NCBI RefSeq assembly: GCF_006376615.1
Contig: NZ_VEXQ01000002.1
Span: 186,001 to 250,000 of the forward strand
DNA length: 64,000 bases
Source of the DNA: Buttiauxella sp. B2
GTDB lineage: Bacteria; Pseudomonadota; Gammaproteobacteria; Enterobacterales; Enterobacteriaceae
Direction: 5' to 3'
The notes beneath the pieces were generated by a model. That model was given only the letters and a program-made list of their open reading frames with translations. It did not search any database and was not told where the DNA came from. Each line of letters opens with the position of its first letter. The first letter of the stretch is position 1. Shown here piece by piece: positions 9,124-21,647 of the stretch. The translations under genes and the position numbers were made by a program.

Positions 9124-10703
9124 TAGCGTAATCCTTGTCGATAATGGCTTATCAGGCGGTGAACCCTGCGCGTGGCGATAAACATCATTGCCGGGAGGAG
9201 CATTTGCAATAATGCCTGAATCGCCTGTTGCTGCGGGTCGCCACCACTGCTGAGCGCCAAGGTTTCTGTGGTAACGGTAGCAAAACGCCCGGCACCGGCG
9301 TACAGCGTTGGTAAATATTGTGCGATGCTCACCGAAAAACCGACGGCTACTGCGGCAAGTATCGGGCGAATAAGCAACGGTAACTGAACCCCAAACAGAA
9401 TTTTCCAGGCTGACCAGCCAAGGGTACGAGCGGTGATAGTCAAGCGGGAATCAAATTGCTGCCACGCAGGCCGCACCACCAGAAGCATATAAGGCACTAC
9501 CCACAACAGGTGGCTCCAGATAACCCCTAACCAGCAGCCATCTTGCTCAAGTATCAGCAACATTTGGTATTGCCCGGCGACCAGCGGTAAAGCAGGCAAA
9601 AATAGCGGCAGCACAAGCCAGAGATCAAACCGTGGATTGCCGCCTTCAAGCCATAGAATAACCACCAGCAAACCAATAAGACTGCTTGCCAACGCCAGCA
9701 GCAATGTGGTGATTAATGGCGAAAGTTCAGCTGTTTGCCAGGCTTGAAACGCGAAAGCCTCGGGCAAAAGTGTCGGGTAAAACCATCCGTCGGAAAATGA
9801 CCAAAGCAGCAGTATTACAATCGCCGCAATGCCTATTACTGTCATTATAGAACCCAAAACAGATGCCAACGGCTGGATGCTTAGTTGATGACGCCGGCCA
9901 GAAAACTGCCCTAAAGCCTGGTGCAACATGACCCATAATCCATAGCCCAGTGCGATAAACGCCCCCAGAATAACGACCAATAATAGCGACGTTAACATTC
10001 CCATCGCGACCTGTTGCGGCTCTACATCGTTGAGCCACTGCCAGGCCAGAACCGCAAGCGTAGGCGGGTTTGCCGGGCCAAGAATAATGGCGACATCCAC
10101 AACCGAAAGGCTATACGCGACTACAGCCAACAATGCCCATTTCAGGCGTGGTAATAACTGGGCAAGCAACACCCGCACGCGGCTTTGTAGTGGGCCATAA
10201 CCCAGACTTTGCGCGACGGTGAGTTGTTGGGAAAGTGACTGCCAATTAAGCTGGGTGTTGGCAATCCACAGCAAAAACCAGCTCTCTTTGATCGCCAGCA
10301 AAATACCCAGCCCAGTGCCATTTTCATCAAGATGAAATGACACGCCACACAGTCGCGCCAGCCAGCCGTTATCGGCAAACAGGAACAAGAAACCGCTGGC
10401 AAAAGCGACATGTGGTAACGCCAACAGCAGTGGTAATTGTGAGGTGTAACGCTGCCAGCGCACACCCGGCCACAGACCGCAAAGCAGAACAAGACATAGC
10501 GCAAGTGAACCGGCGACGCTAATCAGGGTTGAGTTCAGCGTTGCGCGCAGCGCGCCAGGCCACTGGTTATCAGCCCACAGCGCCTGCCAGACATCAGCCA
10601 TCAGTACGGGTTTGAGCATCATGACTAAACCCGGTATCAGCGGGGCGAAAACACCCCCCACCGCAAGCCAGGCTAACCCGCGTTGTAAGACTCGATAGCT
10701 CAC
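9123..10703 (-). CDS. ynjC: ABC transporter permease YnjC (two fused permease units)
   Basis: This is a long hydrophobic protein with about 12 membrane segments arranged as two binding-protein-dependent permease halves, as in other fused thiamine/iron/sulfate-type permeases. The GTG at 10703 forms a GTGA overlap with the ynjB stop and is preferred over the GTG at 10727; it gives 526 residues (511 in E. coli). Confidence 0.92.
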   Translation of the reverse strand: MSYRVLQRGLAWLAVGGVFAPLIPGLVMMLKPVLMADVWQALWADNQWPGALRATLNSTLISVAGSLALCLVLLCGLWPGVRWQRYTSQLPLLLALPHVAFASGFLFLFADNGWLARLCGVSFHLDENGTGLGILLAIKESWFLLWIANTQLNWQSLSQQLTVAQSLGYGPLQSRVRVLLAQLLPRLKWALLAVVAYSLSVVDVAIILGPANPPTLAVLAWQWLNDVEPQQVAMGMLTSLLLVVILGAFIALGYGLWVMLHQALGQFSGRRHQLSIQPLASVLGSIMTVIGIAAIVILLLWSFSDGWFYPTLLPEAFAFQAWQTAELSPLITTLLLALASSLIGLLVVILWLEGGNPRFDLWLVLPLFLPALPLVAGQYQMLLILEQDGCWLGVIWSHLLWVVPYMLLVVRPAWQQFDSRLTITARTLGWSAWKILFGVQLPLLIRPILAAVAVGFSVSIAQYLPTLYAGAGRFATVTTETLALSSGGDPQQQAIQALLQMLLPAMMFIATRRVHRLISHYRQGLR

Positions 10704-11890
10704 ATTGCCCCGTAACGCTGTAACCACTCTTTTTCCAGCGCATTAACCCAGGCAGCATGTGGCTCAGCCAGATATGGCACTGTTTGCTGGTGGGCAGGTT
10801 TTTGGGCATTAAGTTGTTCGTTCAGAGGTGTTGGTAGAGTTTCGCTATCCAGAACCGTGGCGTCGCCCCAAATTGCCGGAGTGGCCTTGCGGATTTGCGC
10901 TTCAGGCGACATCAGGAAATTGGCCAGCACCTGTGCACCAGCCTGGGCGCTGGTATTGGCAGGGATAGTGACAAAATGGACGTTACCCAACATGCCTTGC
11001 GTAAAGCCAAATGCCTGTGCACTTTTCGGCAGTTGTTTGCGGTCTATAAGATTATCGACATGCGCGGGGTTAAAGGTCACCGAAAGCAGTAACTCGCCGT
11101 CAGCCAGCATTCGGTCCATGCGTGCAGGCGTTGGTGGGAAGGTTTTACCCTCGCGCCATAAAAGCGGATGCAGCTTATCCAGATAGCTCCACAGTGGTGC
11201 AGTTACCTGGCTAAACGTTGCGGGGTCAGGTGGAAGACGTAATGCTTGCGGGGAGTGCGTCAATACAATCAAAAGCTGTTCAATAAACGCAGTGCCGGTG
11301 AAATCCGGCGGGCGAGGATAGCTCAGTTTTCCGGGGTACGTTTTGGCAAATTCCAGCAGTTCAGATGCGCTGCGCGGGAGAGTGACGTTCGGCGGTACAT
11401 TGCCGATTAACATAAGCTGCGCTGCACCCCACGGAGCTTCGGCACCGTCGGTGGGTTGCGAGAAATCCTCGCGTACCGGTTTTTTCTGATCTACATAACG
11501 CCAGTTTGGTAAATCCCACGCCCAACCTTCTTTGAGTAATCCAGCCTGCTTCAGGGTATGGAAATTCTCACCGTTTACCCACAGCAAATCGACTGAACCG
11601 TTATCTTTACGCCCGGCAGTCGCTTCACTCTGAATGCGTTTTACTGCATCGGCGGCATCAGCAAGGCGTACGATTTTTACCGTTATGCCGTAGTGCTGTT
11701 TCATTTCGCCCGTAACCCAATCGAGGTAGCTGTTTACTGCCGGATCACCGCCCCAGGCGTTGAAATACACAGTCTGGCCTTTTGCTTGCTGACGCAATGT
11801 TTGCCAGTCAGAAGGGGCGCTAGCGAAGGAAAAGGTGCTCAGTAACAGCGAAAAGAGAAGGGTATAAACCCGGTAAGTGAAACCGCGCAA
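10700..11890 (-). CDS. ynjB: ABC transporter periplasmic substrate-binding protein YnjB
   Basis: This is a solute-binding protein with a signal peptide (VYTLLFSLLLSTFSFAS). I choose the TTG at 11890 because AAGGA lies 7 bases upstream; the earlier ATG at 11932 would overlap ydjZ and has no good site. This gives 396 residues (388 in E. coli). NAWGGDPAVNSYLDW is the conserved N-terminal ligand-site region. It heads the ynjBCD transporter, 16 bases after ydjZ. Confidence 0.92.
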   Translation of the reverse strand: MRGFTYRVYTLLFSLLLSTFSFASAPSDWQTLRQQAKGQTVYFNAWGGDPAVNSYLDWVTGEMKQHYGITVKIVRLADAADAVKRIQSEATAGRKDNGSVDLLWVNGENFHTLKQAGLLKEGWAWDLPNWRYVDQKKPVREDFSQPTDGAEAPWGAAQLMLIGNVPPNVTLPRSASELLEFAKTYPGKLSYPRPPDFTGTAFIEQLLIVLTHSPQALRLPPDPATFSQVTAPLWSYLDKLHPLLWREGKTFPPTPARMDRMLADGELLLSVTFNPAHVDNLIDRKQLPKSAQAFGFTQGMLGNVHFVTIPANTSAQAGAQVLANFLMSPEAQIRKATPAIWGDATVLDSETLPTPLNEQLNAQKPAHQQTVPYLAEPHAAWVNALEKEWLQRYGAM

Positions 11891-11906
11891 AGTGGATTCC
11901 TTAAAA

Positions 11907-12566
11907 TTAATGTGGGCGAAACCGGGTAACAATACGGCGTGAAACCAGCGGCAATAACCCCAACAAAATAAACATCACTATCATACCGGGCGAGAGAATA
12001 TCGCTAAGCTGGCGAAGCTTGCTCAATTCACGTCCTGCATTAAGGTAGACAACAATTGCAGGCAGCATCCCGATAAGGCTAACGGCAAAATAACGCAGCG
12101 TTTTAACTGGCGTCAGGCCCATCAGCAAATTGACCAAAAAGAACGGGAATATGGGCATCAGGCGCAAAGCAAAAAGATAGTACAAACCTTCTTTTTCCAT
12201 CCCGTGATTAATGGCAGACATGGGTGCGGCAAACCGTTGTTGTACCCAATCGCGCAGTAAATAACGGCTGATGAGCATCGCAAGTGTTGCGCCACATGTC
12301 GCCGCCAGTGCAACCAGCACCGTTCCCTGAACCAGGCCGAGTTGCGACCCGGCTAACAGTGTTAACAGCGTGGCACCGGGTATAGAAAGTGTCGTGACCA
12401 CTACATAAATCACAAAGAACGCTACCGCCGTTTGCAGCGGATGTTGATGGTGCCAGGCGGAGAGTTGCGCTTGATAATGTTGCAGTGCCGCCAGGCTGCC
12501 CGGCGGCAGGAAGATAATGAACAGGACAAAAATAACGACCAGAGCGGCAAAGAATAACTTACGCAT
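11907..12566 (-). CDS. ydjZ: TVP38/TMEM64 (DedA-like) membrane protein YdjZ
   Basis: The 219-residue inner-membrane protein has the VTT-domain signature: a re-entrant loop with SIPGATLLTLLAGSQLG and the arginine-containing RLMPIFPFFLVNLLMG. The function in bacteria is unclear, and lipid scrambling or transport is inferred for the fold. E. coli has ydjX-ydjY-ydjZ between xthA and ynjA; only this gene remains here, so assignment to YdjZ rather than YdjX rests on position. Confidence 0.88.
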   Translation of the reverse strand: MRKLFFAALVVIFVLFIIFLPPGSLAALQHYQAQLSAWHHQHPLQTAVAFFVIYVVVTTLSIPGATLLTLLAGSQLGLVQGTVLVALAATCGATLAMLISRYLLRDWVQQRFAAPMSAINHGMEKEGLYYLFALRLMPIFPFFLVNLLMGLTPVKTLRYFAVSLIGMLPAIVVYLNAGRELSKLRQLSDILSPGMIVMFILLGLLPLVSRRIVTRFRPH

Positions 12567-12621
12567 TGGGTAAGAAACCTCTGCGACTCGTGGTGTTCAT
12601 AGTGTGTCCTTAGCGCAAAGC

Positions 12622-13428
12622 TTAGAGCTTAAATTCAGCCCACACGGGCGCATGGTCCGATGGTTTTTCCATGCTGCGAATTTCGTAATCAATGCCGGTT
12701 GCCACGCAACGTTCAGCCAGCGGTTGGCTTGCCAGCAGCAGATCGATACGCAGCCCGCGGTTATCGTCAAAACCTTTTGAACGATAATCAAACCACGAGA
12801 ACTTGTCTTGTGCTTCCGGATTGGCGTGGCGGAAAGTGTCAACCAGGCCCCAGTTAATCAGGCGGTCCATCCACTCACGTTCTTCCGGCAGGAAGGAGCA
12901 TTTTCCGGTGCGCAACCAGCGCTTGCGGTTCTCTTCACCAATGCCGATATCCAGGTCGGATGGGCTGATGTTCACATCACCCATAATCAGCACCGGGCTG
13001 TCTTTGTTCAGTTCGTTATCCAGGTAGTTTTGCAGATCCTGGTAGAACTTCGCTTTTGCCGGGAATTTGGTTGGATGATCGCGGCTTTCACCTTGGGGGA
13101 AGTAACCATTGATCACCGTCAGGTTACCCAGTGGCGAGGGAATTTCTGCCATGATAATGCGGCGTTGCGCTTCTTCATCGTCGCCAGGGAAGCCACGACG
13201 TACCGAAATTGGCGTCTCTTTGGTTAATAGCGCCACACCGTAATGGCCTTTCTGACCATGATAAAAGACGTTGTAGCCAAGCTTTGCGACATCTTCGAGC
13301 GGGAACATGTCATCGTGGACTTTGGTTTCCTGCAAGCCGATAACATCAGGCTGATGCTGTTCAACAATCGCTTGAAGTTGATGCGGACGGGCGCGCAGGC
13401 CGTTGATATTAAAAGAGACGAATTTCAT
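12622..13428 (-). CDS. xthA: Exonuclease III (AP endonuclease)
   Basis: This is the major apurinic/apyrimidinic endonuclease and 3'-5' exonuclease of base-excision repair. At 268 residues it has exactly the E. coli length when started at [18 protein letters not shown]. Catalytic motifs are visible: LQETKVHDD (metal-binding Glu), [20 protein letters not shown] and the C-terminal [10 protein letters not shown] histidine. The upstream in-frame extension to 13599 is hydrophobic noise. It is divergent from astC. Confidence 0.98.
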   Translation of the reverse strand: MKFVSFNINGLRARPHQLQAIVEQHQPDVIGLQETKVHDDMFPLEDVAKLGYNVFYHGQKGHYGVALLTKETPISVRRGFPGDDEEAQRRIIMAEIPSPLGNLTVINGYFPQGESRDHPTKFPAKAKFYQDLQNYLDNELNKDSPVLIMGDVNISPSDLDIGIGEENRKRWLRTGKCSFLPEEREWMDRLINWGLVDTFRHANPEAQDKFSWFDYRSKGFDDNRGLRIDLLLASQPLAERCVATGIDYEIRSMEKPSDHAPVWAEFKL

Positions 13429-13862
13429 AAGTCGCTGCCGTGGTTGCTGTTCAATGTTGCAGGATGTTAGCAGAAAATAAGCCAGCGTGCTGAATACGCT
13501 GCCATAGACAGCATCAATGAATGTTGCAGAGCAAAAACTGCACCAAAACAGCACTGGTTGCACCACGTTGAGGCGTAAACGTTGTGCAAACCCCATCATC
13601 GATCACAAATCCAGTATTAAATTTTACTACTGCATAATCTTTCTTGTTTTTATGCGGCAATTCAGGTGGCACCGTAAAACTATGCACTAAATATTCACTT
13701 TATGTGAATGAAGCTCATTTGTAACCTATTGATTTACCAATCTCATCCCTCTGATATGCATTTTTATCGCTGGCTGGCATAAACCGTGCAATCTACATTT
13801 ACAGCGCAAACACCCAATTATTTAACATATAAATAACTTTTTATTTACCCGAAGAGGTCGCT
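13429..13862. promoter_or_regulatory. Divergent xthA-astC control region
   Basis: This 434-base gap has no credible ORF. It must hold the xthA promoter (minus) and the ast operon promoter (plus). The perfect palindrome TTCAC-TTTAT-GTGAA lies at 13697-13711, about 80 bases before the sigma-54 core, and may be an activator or ArgR-related site. GCACC/GGTTGCACC half-sites near 13550-13563 resemble NtrC halves but are not properly spaced. Confidence 0.6.
13775..13790 (+). promoter_or_regulatory. Sigma-54 promoter of the ast operon
   Basis: TGGCAT-AAACC-GTGCA matches the -24/-12 consensus TGGCAC-N5-TTGCA, with the GG and GC doublets 12 bases apart. Transcription would start near 13801, 60 bases before astC. 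E. coli astC also has a nitrogen-regulated sigma-54 promoter, so induction by NtrC under nitrogen limitation is expected. Confidence 0.85.
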
Positions 13863-15079
13863 ATGTCGCAGTCAATTACCCGCCAAAATTTCGACGAATG
13901 GATGATGCCCGTTTATGCCCCAGCCTCTTTTATTCCGGTACGTGGTGAAGGGTCGACGTTGTGGGATCAGCAAGGCAAAGATTATATCGATTTTGCTGGT
14001 GGGATAGCGGTTAACGCCCTCGGACATGCCAACCCTGAATTGCGTAAGGCTCTCGAAGAGCAGGCTGCAAAATTCTGGCACACCGGCAATGGCTACACTA
14101 ACGAGCCGATTTTGCGCCTGGCAAAACAGCTGATTGACGCCACATTTGCGGACAAAGTGTTCTTTTGCAACTCCGGGGCAGAAGCCAACGAAGCTGCATT
14201 GAAACTGGCACGCAAATACGCGCACGATAACTTTGGCCCGCAGAAAAGCGGTATTGTCGCTTTCAAAAATGCGTTCCATGGCCGCACGTTGTTTACTGTT
14301 TCAGCTGGTGGGCAACCGGCTTACTCACAAGATTTTGCACCTTTGCCACCGCAAATCAGCCACGCAATTTATAACGACCTGCAATCGGCAAGCGAACTAA
14401 TTAACGAAAACACCTGCGCGGTGATTGTTGAACCGATACAAGGAGAAGGCGGTGTTGTTCCCGCTGATCCAACGTTCCTGCAAGGCTTGCGCGAGTTGTG
14501 CGACCGCCACAATGCGGTGCTGATTTTTGACGAAGTGCAAACCGGCGTCGGCCGTACTGGTGAGTTGTATGCCTACATGCATTACGGCATCACGCCAGAT
14601 GTGCTTTCTACCGCAAAAGCGTTGGGCGGCGGCTTCCCGATTGGCGCGATGCTGACGACCGATAAATTCTCAAAAGTGATGGTGGTGGGTACTCACGGCA
14701 CGACATACGGCGGCAACCCGCTGGCAGGTGCAGTGGCAGGCCGGGTGATGGAAATTATCAACACACCTGAAGTGCTCGAAGGTGTTAAACAGCGCCACGC
14801 CTGGTTTGTTGAGCGTTTAAACAAGATTAATCAGAAGCACCAACTGTTCAGCGAAGTACGCGGTTTGGGGCTGTTAATTGGCTGTGTATTGCAACCAGAA
14901 TACAGCGGAAAAGCTAAACTTATTCTACAGGCTGCAGCACTTGAGGGCTTGATGATGCTTATTGCCGGAGCGAACGTGATTCGTTTTGCGCCAGCGCTAA
15001 TTGTCAGCGAAGCCGAAGTGCAAAAAGGGTTGGATCGTTTTGAGCGCGCCTGTGAACGCTTCTTAGCGGGAGAGCAATC

Positions 15080-15083
<4 letters not shown>
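13863..15083 (+). CDS. astC: Succinylornithine transaminase
   Basis: This PLP enzyme is the third step of the arginine succinyltransferase pathway: succinylornithine + 2-oxoglutarate to succinylglutamate semialdehyde + glutamate. At 406 residues it equals E. coli AstC. The class-III aminotransferase motif [14 protein letters not shown] precedes the PLP lysine in [16 protein letters not shown]. The ribosome-binding site is GAAGAGG. It is the first gene of astCADBE and overlaps astA by 4 bases. Confidence 0.97.
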
Positions 15084-17583
<2,500 letters not shown>

Positions 17584-17585
17584 TT

Positions 17586-18914
17586 ATGACTGCGCGTGAA
17601 GTGAATTTCGATGGTCTGGTGGGCCTTACCCACCATTACGCCGGGCTTTCTTTCGGTAATGAAGCCTCAACTAAACACCAGTTCCGCGTGTCCAATCCTA
17701 AGCTTGCGGCTAAACAAGGCTTGCTGAAGATGAAAGCCCTGGCAGATGCGGGTTTTGCGCAAGGGGTCATCCCGCCGCAAGAAAGGCCTAATATTCCGCT
17801 GCTGCGTCAATTGGGGTTTAACGGAACAGATGCGCAGATTATTGAACGCGTGGCAAAACAGGCGCCACAATTGCTTTCGGCTGTGAGTTCGGCTTCTTCT
17901 ATGTGGGTGGCAAATGCCGCGACAGTTTGCCCGTCGGCAGATAGTCTGGACGGCAAAGTCCATTTTACTGTGGCGAACCTGAACAACAAATTCCACCGTG
18001 CCAGCGAAGCGCCAACCACCGAAAACCTGTTGCGAGCTATCTTCCGTAATGAGCAGTATTTTTCTGTTCATAGTGCATTGCCGCAGGTTGCCATGTTTGG
18101 TGATGAAGGTGCGGCAAACCATAACCGCCTCGGTGGTGCTTTTGGCGACCCATCAACACAGCTGTTTATTTACGGGCGTGAAGACGCTAAAAGCGGGCAG
18201 GTGCCCGCGCGATATCCTGCGCGTCAGACATTAGAAGCAAGCCAGGCTGTCGCAAGGCTTAACCAGGTTAACCCTGACTTGCAGGTTTTTGCACAACAAA
18301 ACCCAGCGGTTATCGACCAGGGCGTTTTCCACAACGATGTGATTGCGGTATCCAATCGCCAGGTACTGTTCTGCCACGAACAGGCGTTCTTACATCAACA
18401 AGCACTCTATAAGCAGTTGCGTGAAAGAGTGCCTGGTTTTACCGCCATTGAAGTGCCAACAGATAAAGTTTCGGTTGCGGATGCGGTTGCAACCTATTTG
18501 TTTAACAGCCAACTGCTCAGCCGTGACGATGGCTGCATGACGTTAATACTGCCGGAAGAATCCCGTCAGCATGCTGGTGTCTGGCGTTATCTCAATGAAG
18601 TGCTGGCGGCGGATAACCCAATCATTGAGCTGAAAGTGTTTGATCTGCGTGAAAGTATGGCAAACGGCGGCGGCCCAGCTTGTTTGCGTCTGCGTGTGGT
18701 ATTAAACGGGGCTGAACAAAAAGCATTAAACCCAGCGGTAATGATGAACGACACGCTGTTTATTACGCTCAATAATTGGGTAGATCGCTGGTATCGCGAC
18801 CAATTAACACAGGCGGATTTAGCCGATCCGCAGTTGCTGCGTGAAGGACGTGAGGCGCTCGATGAACTGACGCGTATACTAGACTTAGGATCTGTTTATC
18901 CGTTTCAGCACTAA
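17586..18914 (+). CDS. astB: N-succinylarginine dihydrolase
   Basis: AstB hydrolyses succinylarginine to succinylornithine, ammonia and CO2, the second step, which releases usable nitrogen. It has 442 residues (447 in E. coli). The amidinotransferase-fold catalytic region [17 protein letters not shown] and the C-terminal [16 protein letters not shown], with the active-site cysteine, are intact. It starts 2 bases after astD. Confidence 0.97.
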   Translation: MTAREVNFDGLVGLTHHYAGLSFGNEASTKHQFRVSNPKLAAKQGLLKMKALADAGFAQGVIPPQERPNIPLLRQLGFNGTDAQIIERVAKQAPQLLSAVSSASSMWVANAATVCPSADSLDGKVHFTVANLNNKFHRASEAPTTENLLRAIFRNEQYFSVHSALPQVAMFGDEGAANHNRLGGAFGDPSTQLFIYGREDAKSGQVPARYPARQTLEASQAVARLNQVNPDLQVFAQQNPAVIDQGVFHNDVIAVSNRQVLFCHEQAFLHQQALYKQLRERVPGFTAIEVPTDKVSVADAVATYLFNSQLLSRDDGCMTLILPEESRQHAGVWRYLNEVLAADNPIIELKVFDLRESMANGGGPACLRLRVVLNGAEQKALNPAVMMNDTLFITLNNWVDRWYRDQLTQADLADPQLLREGREALDELTRILDLGSVYPFQH

Positions 18915-18925
18915 CTGGAGGCACA

Positions 18926-19891
18926 ATGTTGGATTTTCTGGCGCAAACCCTGGCGGGCAAAGCGCCAATACAGGGCGAGGAGAACAATGCCCATCTTCAT
19001 TGGCAATGGTGGGATGAAGGGATTCTGACACTGACTCCACATCAGGCTGTGAAAAAAACGCTAGTGCTCTCTGCTGGCGTTCACGGTAATGAAACTGCAC
19101 CCGTGGAAATACTCGCACAGCTGGTGGATAGCCTGCTGGCAGGTGAGCTGGCGTTGCAGTGGCGTGTGCTGGTCGTGCTGGGGAACCCGGCTGCATTACG
19201 CAGTAACCAACGTTTCCAGCACAGTGATATGAACCGTATGTTTGGTGGTCGCTGGCAACAGTTCCCGGAAAGCATTGAAACCCAACGAGCCGGTCGTCTT
19301 GAAAATGCACTTGAACTGTTTTTGGCCCAATGTGAAGAGACAGTTTGCTGGCACCTTGATATGCACACTGCAATTCGCAGTTCATACCATCCGCGATTTG
19401 GTGTCTTACCCGCACGCTCTTTGCCTTACGATGAGGCGTTTCTGTCGTGGTTAGGATGTGCAGGTTTACAGGCGTTGGTCTTCCATCAATCCCCCGCAGG
19501 TACTTTTACGCACTTTACTAGTGAGCATTTCAACGCGTTGAGCTGCACGCTGGAATTAGGTAAAGCACAGCCGTTTGGTGAAAACGATCTCAGCCAGTTT
19601 GCGGTCACATTGCAGGCTTTACAGGCGTTACTGAGCGGTGAACAATCACCGGATGCTGAAGGGCCGCCATTGCGTTATACAGTTACGCAGCAGATTACGC
19701 GCCACAGTGACGCCTTTGTGTTGCACATGTCGGCACAAACACAAAACTTTACCGCATTCCCGAAAGGCACCTTGCTGGCAGAAGATGGCGATACGCGTTA
19801 TGTGGTGAAAGAAAATATCGAGTTTGTTTTATTTCCTAATCCCAATGTGGCAACGGGTTTACGAGCAGGCTTGATGCTGCGTGAAATATAA
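18926..19891 (+). CDS. astE: Succinylglutamate desuccinylase
   Basis: AstE is the final AST enzyme, releasing glutamate and succinate. It is a zinc carboxypeptidase-like protein of 321 residues (322 in E. coli). Zinc ligands are in GVHGNETAP (His, Glu) and HLDMHTAIR (His). It ends the five-gene operon. A short imperfect hairpin (TGGCC/GGCCA near 19899-19920) lies just after the stop and may act as a weak terminator. Confidence 0.97.
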   Translation: MLDFLAQTLAGKAPIQGEENNAHLHWQWWDEGILTLTPHQAVKKTLVLSAGVHGNETAPVEILAQLVDSLLAGELALQWRVLVVLGNPAALRSNQRFQHSDMNRMFGGRWQQFPESIETQRAGRLENALELFLAQCEETVCWHLDMHTAIRSSYHPRFGVLPARSLPYDEAFLSWLGCAGLQALVFHQSPAGTFTHFTSEHFNALSCTLELGKAQPFGENDLSQFAVTLQALQALLSGEQSPDAEGPPLRYTVTQQITRHSDAFVLHMSAQTQNFTAFPKGTLLAEDGDTRYVVKENIEFVLFPNPNVATGLRAGLMLREI

Positions 19892-20214
19892 TTATTTTCT
19901 GGCCTCAGAAGTTGGGGCCAATAAATATTCAAATGGCTGACAGCAATATACAGATAAATCTTAGAAGATGCTTTTTTCAGCATTCAAACTATTATACACT
20001 TCCTACATAATTCGTTTAAAATCATCTTCTTGTTATATTTTGTTGCAATTCCTCCCGCCTTTATCCTTATTATCTCCATAATTGATGCAAATTTGTTGTT
20101 TACCCTTTCAATGCTTTACCGATGCTCTGACTAATTGACGCAAAGCTCCGTAAACTCAATCTCGTCAACGCGACAGACCCTGTCGTAATAGAAATCAGAA
20201 TAGGAATAAACGAT
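19892..20214 (+). promoter_or_regulatory. astE-spy intergenic region (spy control region)
   Basis: This 323-base AT-rich gap holds no ORF. It contains the probable end of the ast transcript and the spy promoter, with a BaeR-type box at 20067-20086. TTTACC occurs twice (near 20099 and 20116), a partial CpxR-like signal with non-standard spacing. Confidence 0.6.
20067..20086 (+). promoter_or_regulatory. BaeR-type box upstream of spy
   Basis: TTATTATCTCCATAATTGAT is very close to the BaeR box described for E. coli spy and mdtA (TTTTTCTCCATDATTGGC); the TCTCCATAATTG core is identical. It lies about 130 bases before spy, consistent with envelope-stress activation by BaeSR. Confidence 0.7.
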
Positions 20215-20703
20215 ATGCGTAAATTAACAGCTCTCTTTGTTGCTTCAACTCTGGCTCTGGGCGCGGCAAACCTGGCTCATGCAGCTGACACCACTACGAC
20301 CACTGCTGCAAAAACCGATGCGCCGATGATGCACCATAAAGGCATGCGTGGCGGCCTTCACGACATGATGTTTAAAAACTTGAATTTGACTGACGCACAG
20401 AAACAGCAAGTGCGTGACATCATGAAAGAACAGCGCGGTAAAATGGAGCGCCCTTCTGTAGAAGAACGTCGTGCGGCACACAGCATCATTGCTAGCGATA
20501 GCTTCGATAAAGCCAAAGCTCAGGCTCAAGTAGATAAAATGGCCGAGCAAAACAAAGCCCGTATGATGGCTCATATGGAAACGCAGAATAAGATCTACAA
20601 CATTCTGACGCCGGAACAGAAAAAACAATTTAATGCCAATTTTGAGAAGCGTCTGACAGAACGCCCTCAACTTGAAGGTAAAATGCCTACAGATCAGGAA
20701 TAA
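20215..20703 (+). CDS. spy: Periplasmic ATP-independent chaperone Spy
   Basis: The 162-residue protein (161 in E. coli) has a signal peptide ending LGAANLAHAA and two LTxxQ motifs (NLTDAQKQQ, LTPEQKKQF) that define the Spy/CpxP family. The mature dimer forms a cradle that protects unfolded proteins in the periplasm during envelope stress. It is rich in Met, Lys and Gln, as usual. A strong terminator follows. Confidence 0.97.
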   Translation: MRKLTALFVASTLALGAANLAHAADTTTTTAAKTDAPMMHHKGMRGGLHDMMFKNLNLTDAQKQQVRDIMKEQRGKMERPSVEERRAAHSIIASDSFDKAKAQAQVDKMAEQNKARMMAHMETQNKIYNILTPEQKKQFNANFEKRLTERPQLEGKMPTDQE

Positions 20704-20721
20704 CTGATCGTATGACTTAAG

Positions 20722-20777
20722 ACCGCCGGTCCTGTCCACAAAGCATATTGCAGTGGACAGGACCGGCGGTTTTCTTT
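20722..20777 (+). terminator. Rho-independent terminator after spy
   Basis: An 18-base perfect stem (20722-20739 with 20753-20770) is rich in GC and is followed by TTTTC and TTTTG. The loop is 13 bases. It ends spy transcription before the convergent hutG. Confidence 0.92.
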
Positions 20778-20849
20778 TGTCTGATATTCTTCGAGCTGCA
20801 GGATGTTGGCTGCAACTCGAATTATTTAGGGCAAATTTTACATTCAGGG

Positions 20850-21647
20850 TTAAACAATTTGCTGCGCGCTCGCCAGCATCGAACGAATAATCTGTTCGAG
20901 CAGCGGTTGCAACTGTTCTGCGCGGTCTGCACGCCAGGTAAACGGTGGTTGCTCATCCATGTAATTGCATTGCGCCAGTTCTAACTGCACTGCGTGAATA
21001 CCTTGCATAGGTTGGCCGTAAGCGCGGGTGATGTAGCCACCTTTGAAACGCCCATTCGCTACCCAACTAAATCGCTGTTGCGATGCCACGCAAGCCACCA
21101 GATGTTCTTCAATCAACTCATCACAGCTTTTGCCACTGTTAGTGCCGAAATTAATATCGGGTAGTTTCCCATCGAACAGCCGCGGAATATGACTGGCAAT
21201 GGAATGCGCATCAAAAAGCAGGGCGTAACCATGCTCCGCTTTCATTCTTTCGAGTTCACTTTGCAATTGCAGGTGATAGGGCTGCCAGATATTTTTCAGT
21301 GCGAATTTGCGTTGTTCAGCGCTGGGTTCTTTACCCGGCACAAATACCGCCGAACCATCGAATAACGTTTCGGGATACAGACCGGTGGTCGCAGTGGTGT
21401 AGAGCGGTTTATCATCTGCCGGGCGGTTTAAATCGATAACCATGCGCGAATAGTTGCCGACAATCACGCTTGCGCCCAACGCCTGAACAAAATCATATAA
21501 TTTTGGGATATGCCAGTCGGTATCAGGCAGTGGTTTTGCGGCATCACTTAACGCTGACTCAACTTCTGGTGTCAGCGCTGTGCCTGCGTGCGGAATGCTA
21601 ACCAGCAAAGGCAGTTTCCCACGGCTGAAGTTAAAGGGTGCTGTCAC
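20850..21647 (-). CDS. hutG: N-formylglutamate deformylase
   Basis: The protein belongs to the N-formylglutamate amidohydrolase family (PF05013), not to the arginase-like formiminoglutamases that are also called HutG in Klebsiella and Salmonella. [23 protein letters not shown] and GGYITRAYG are the family motifs. It converts N-formylglutamate to glutamate and formate, the fifth step of the HutF-type route. The GTG at 21647 has GGGAGAG upstream and overlaps hutI by 17 bases. Confidence 0.93.
   Translation of the reverse strand: MTAPFNFSRGKLPLLVSIPHAGTALTPEVESALSDAAKPLPDTDWHIPKLYDFVQALGASVIVGNYSRMVIDLNRPADDKPLYTTATTGLYPETLFDGSAVFVPGKEPSAEQRKFALKNIWQPYHLQLQSELERMKAEHGYALLFDAHSIASHIPRLFDGKLPDINFGTNSGKSCDELIEEHLVACVASQQRFSWVANGRFKGGYITRAYGQPMQGIHAVQLELAQCNYMDEQPPFTWRADRAEQLQPLLEQIIRSMLASAQQIV

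Noticed and set aside
13429..13599. N-terminal extension of exonuclease III
   Set aside because: The family starts at [12 protein letters not shown]; the extra 57 residues have no homology pattern and no ribosome-binding site.
20099..20121. CpxR box before spy
   Set aside because: Two TTTACC elements exist, but their spacing (11 bases between TTTAC units) does not fit the usual 5-base GTAAA tandem; only the BaeR-like box is reported.
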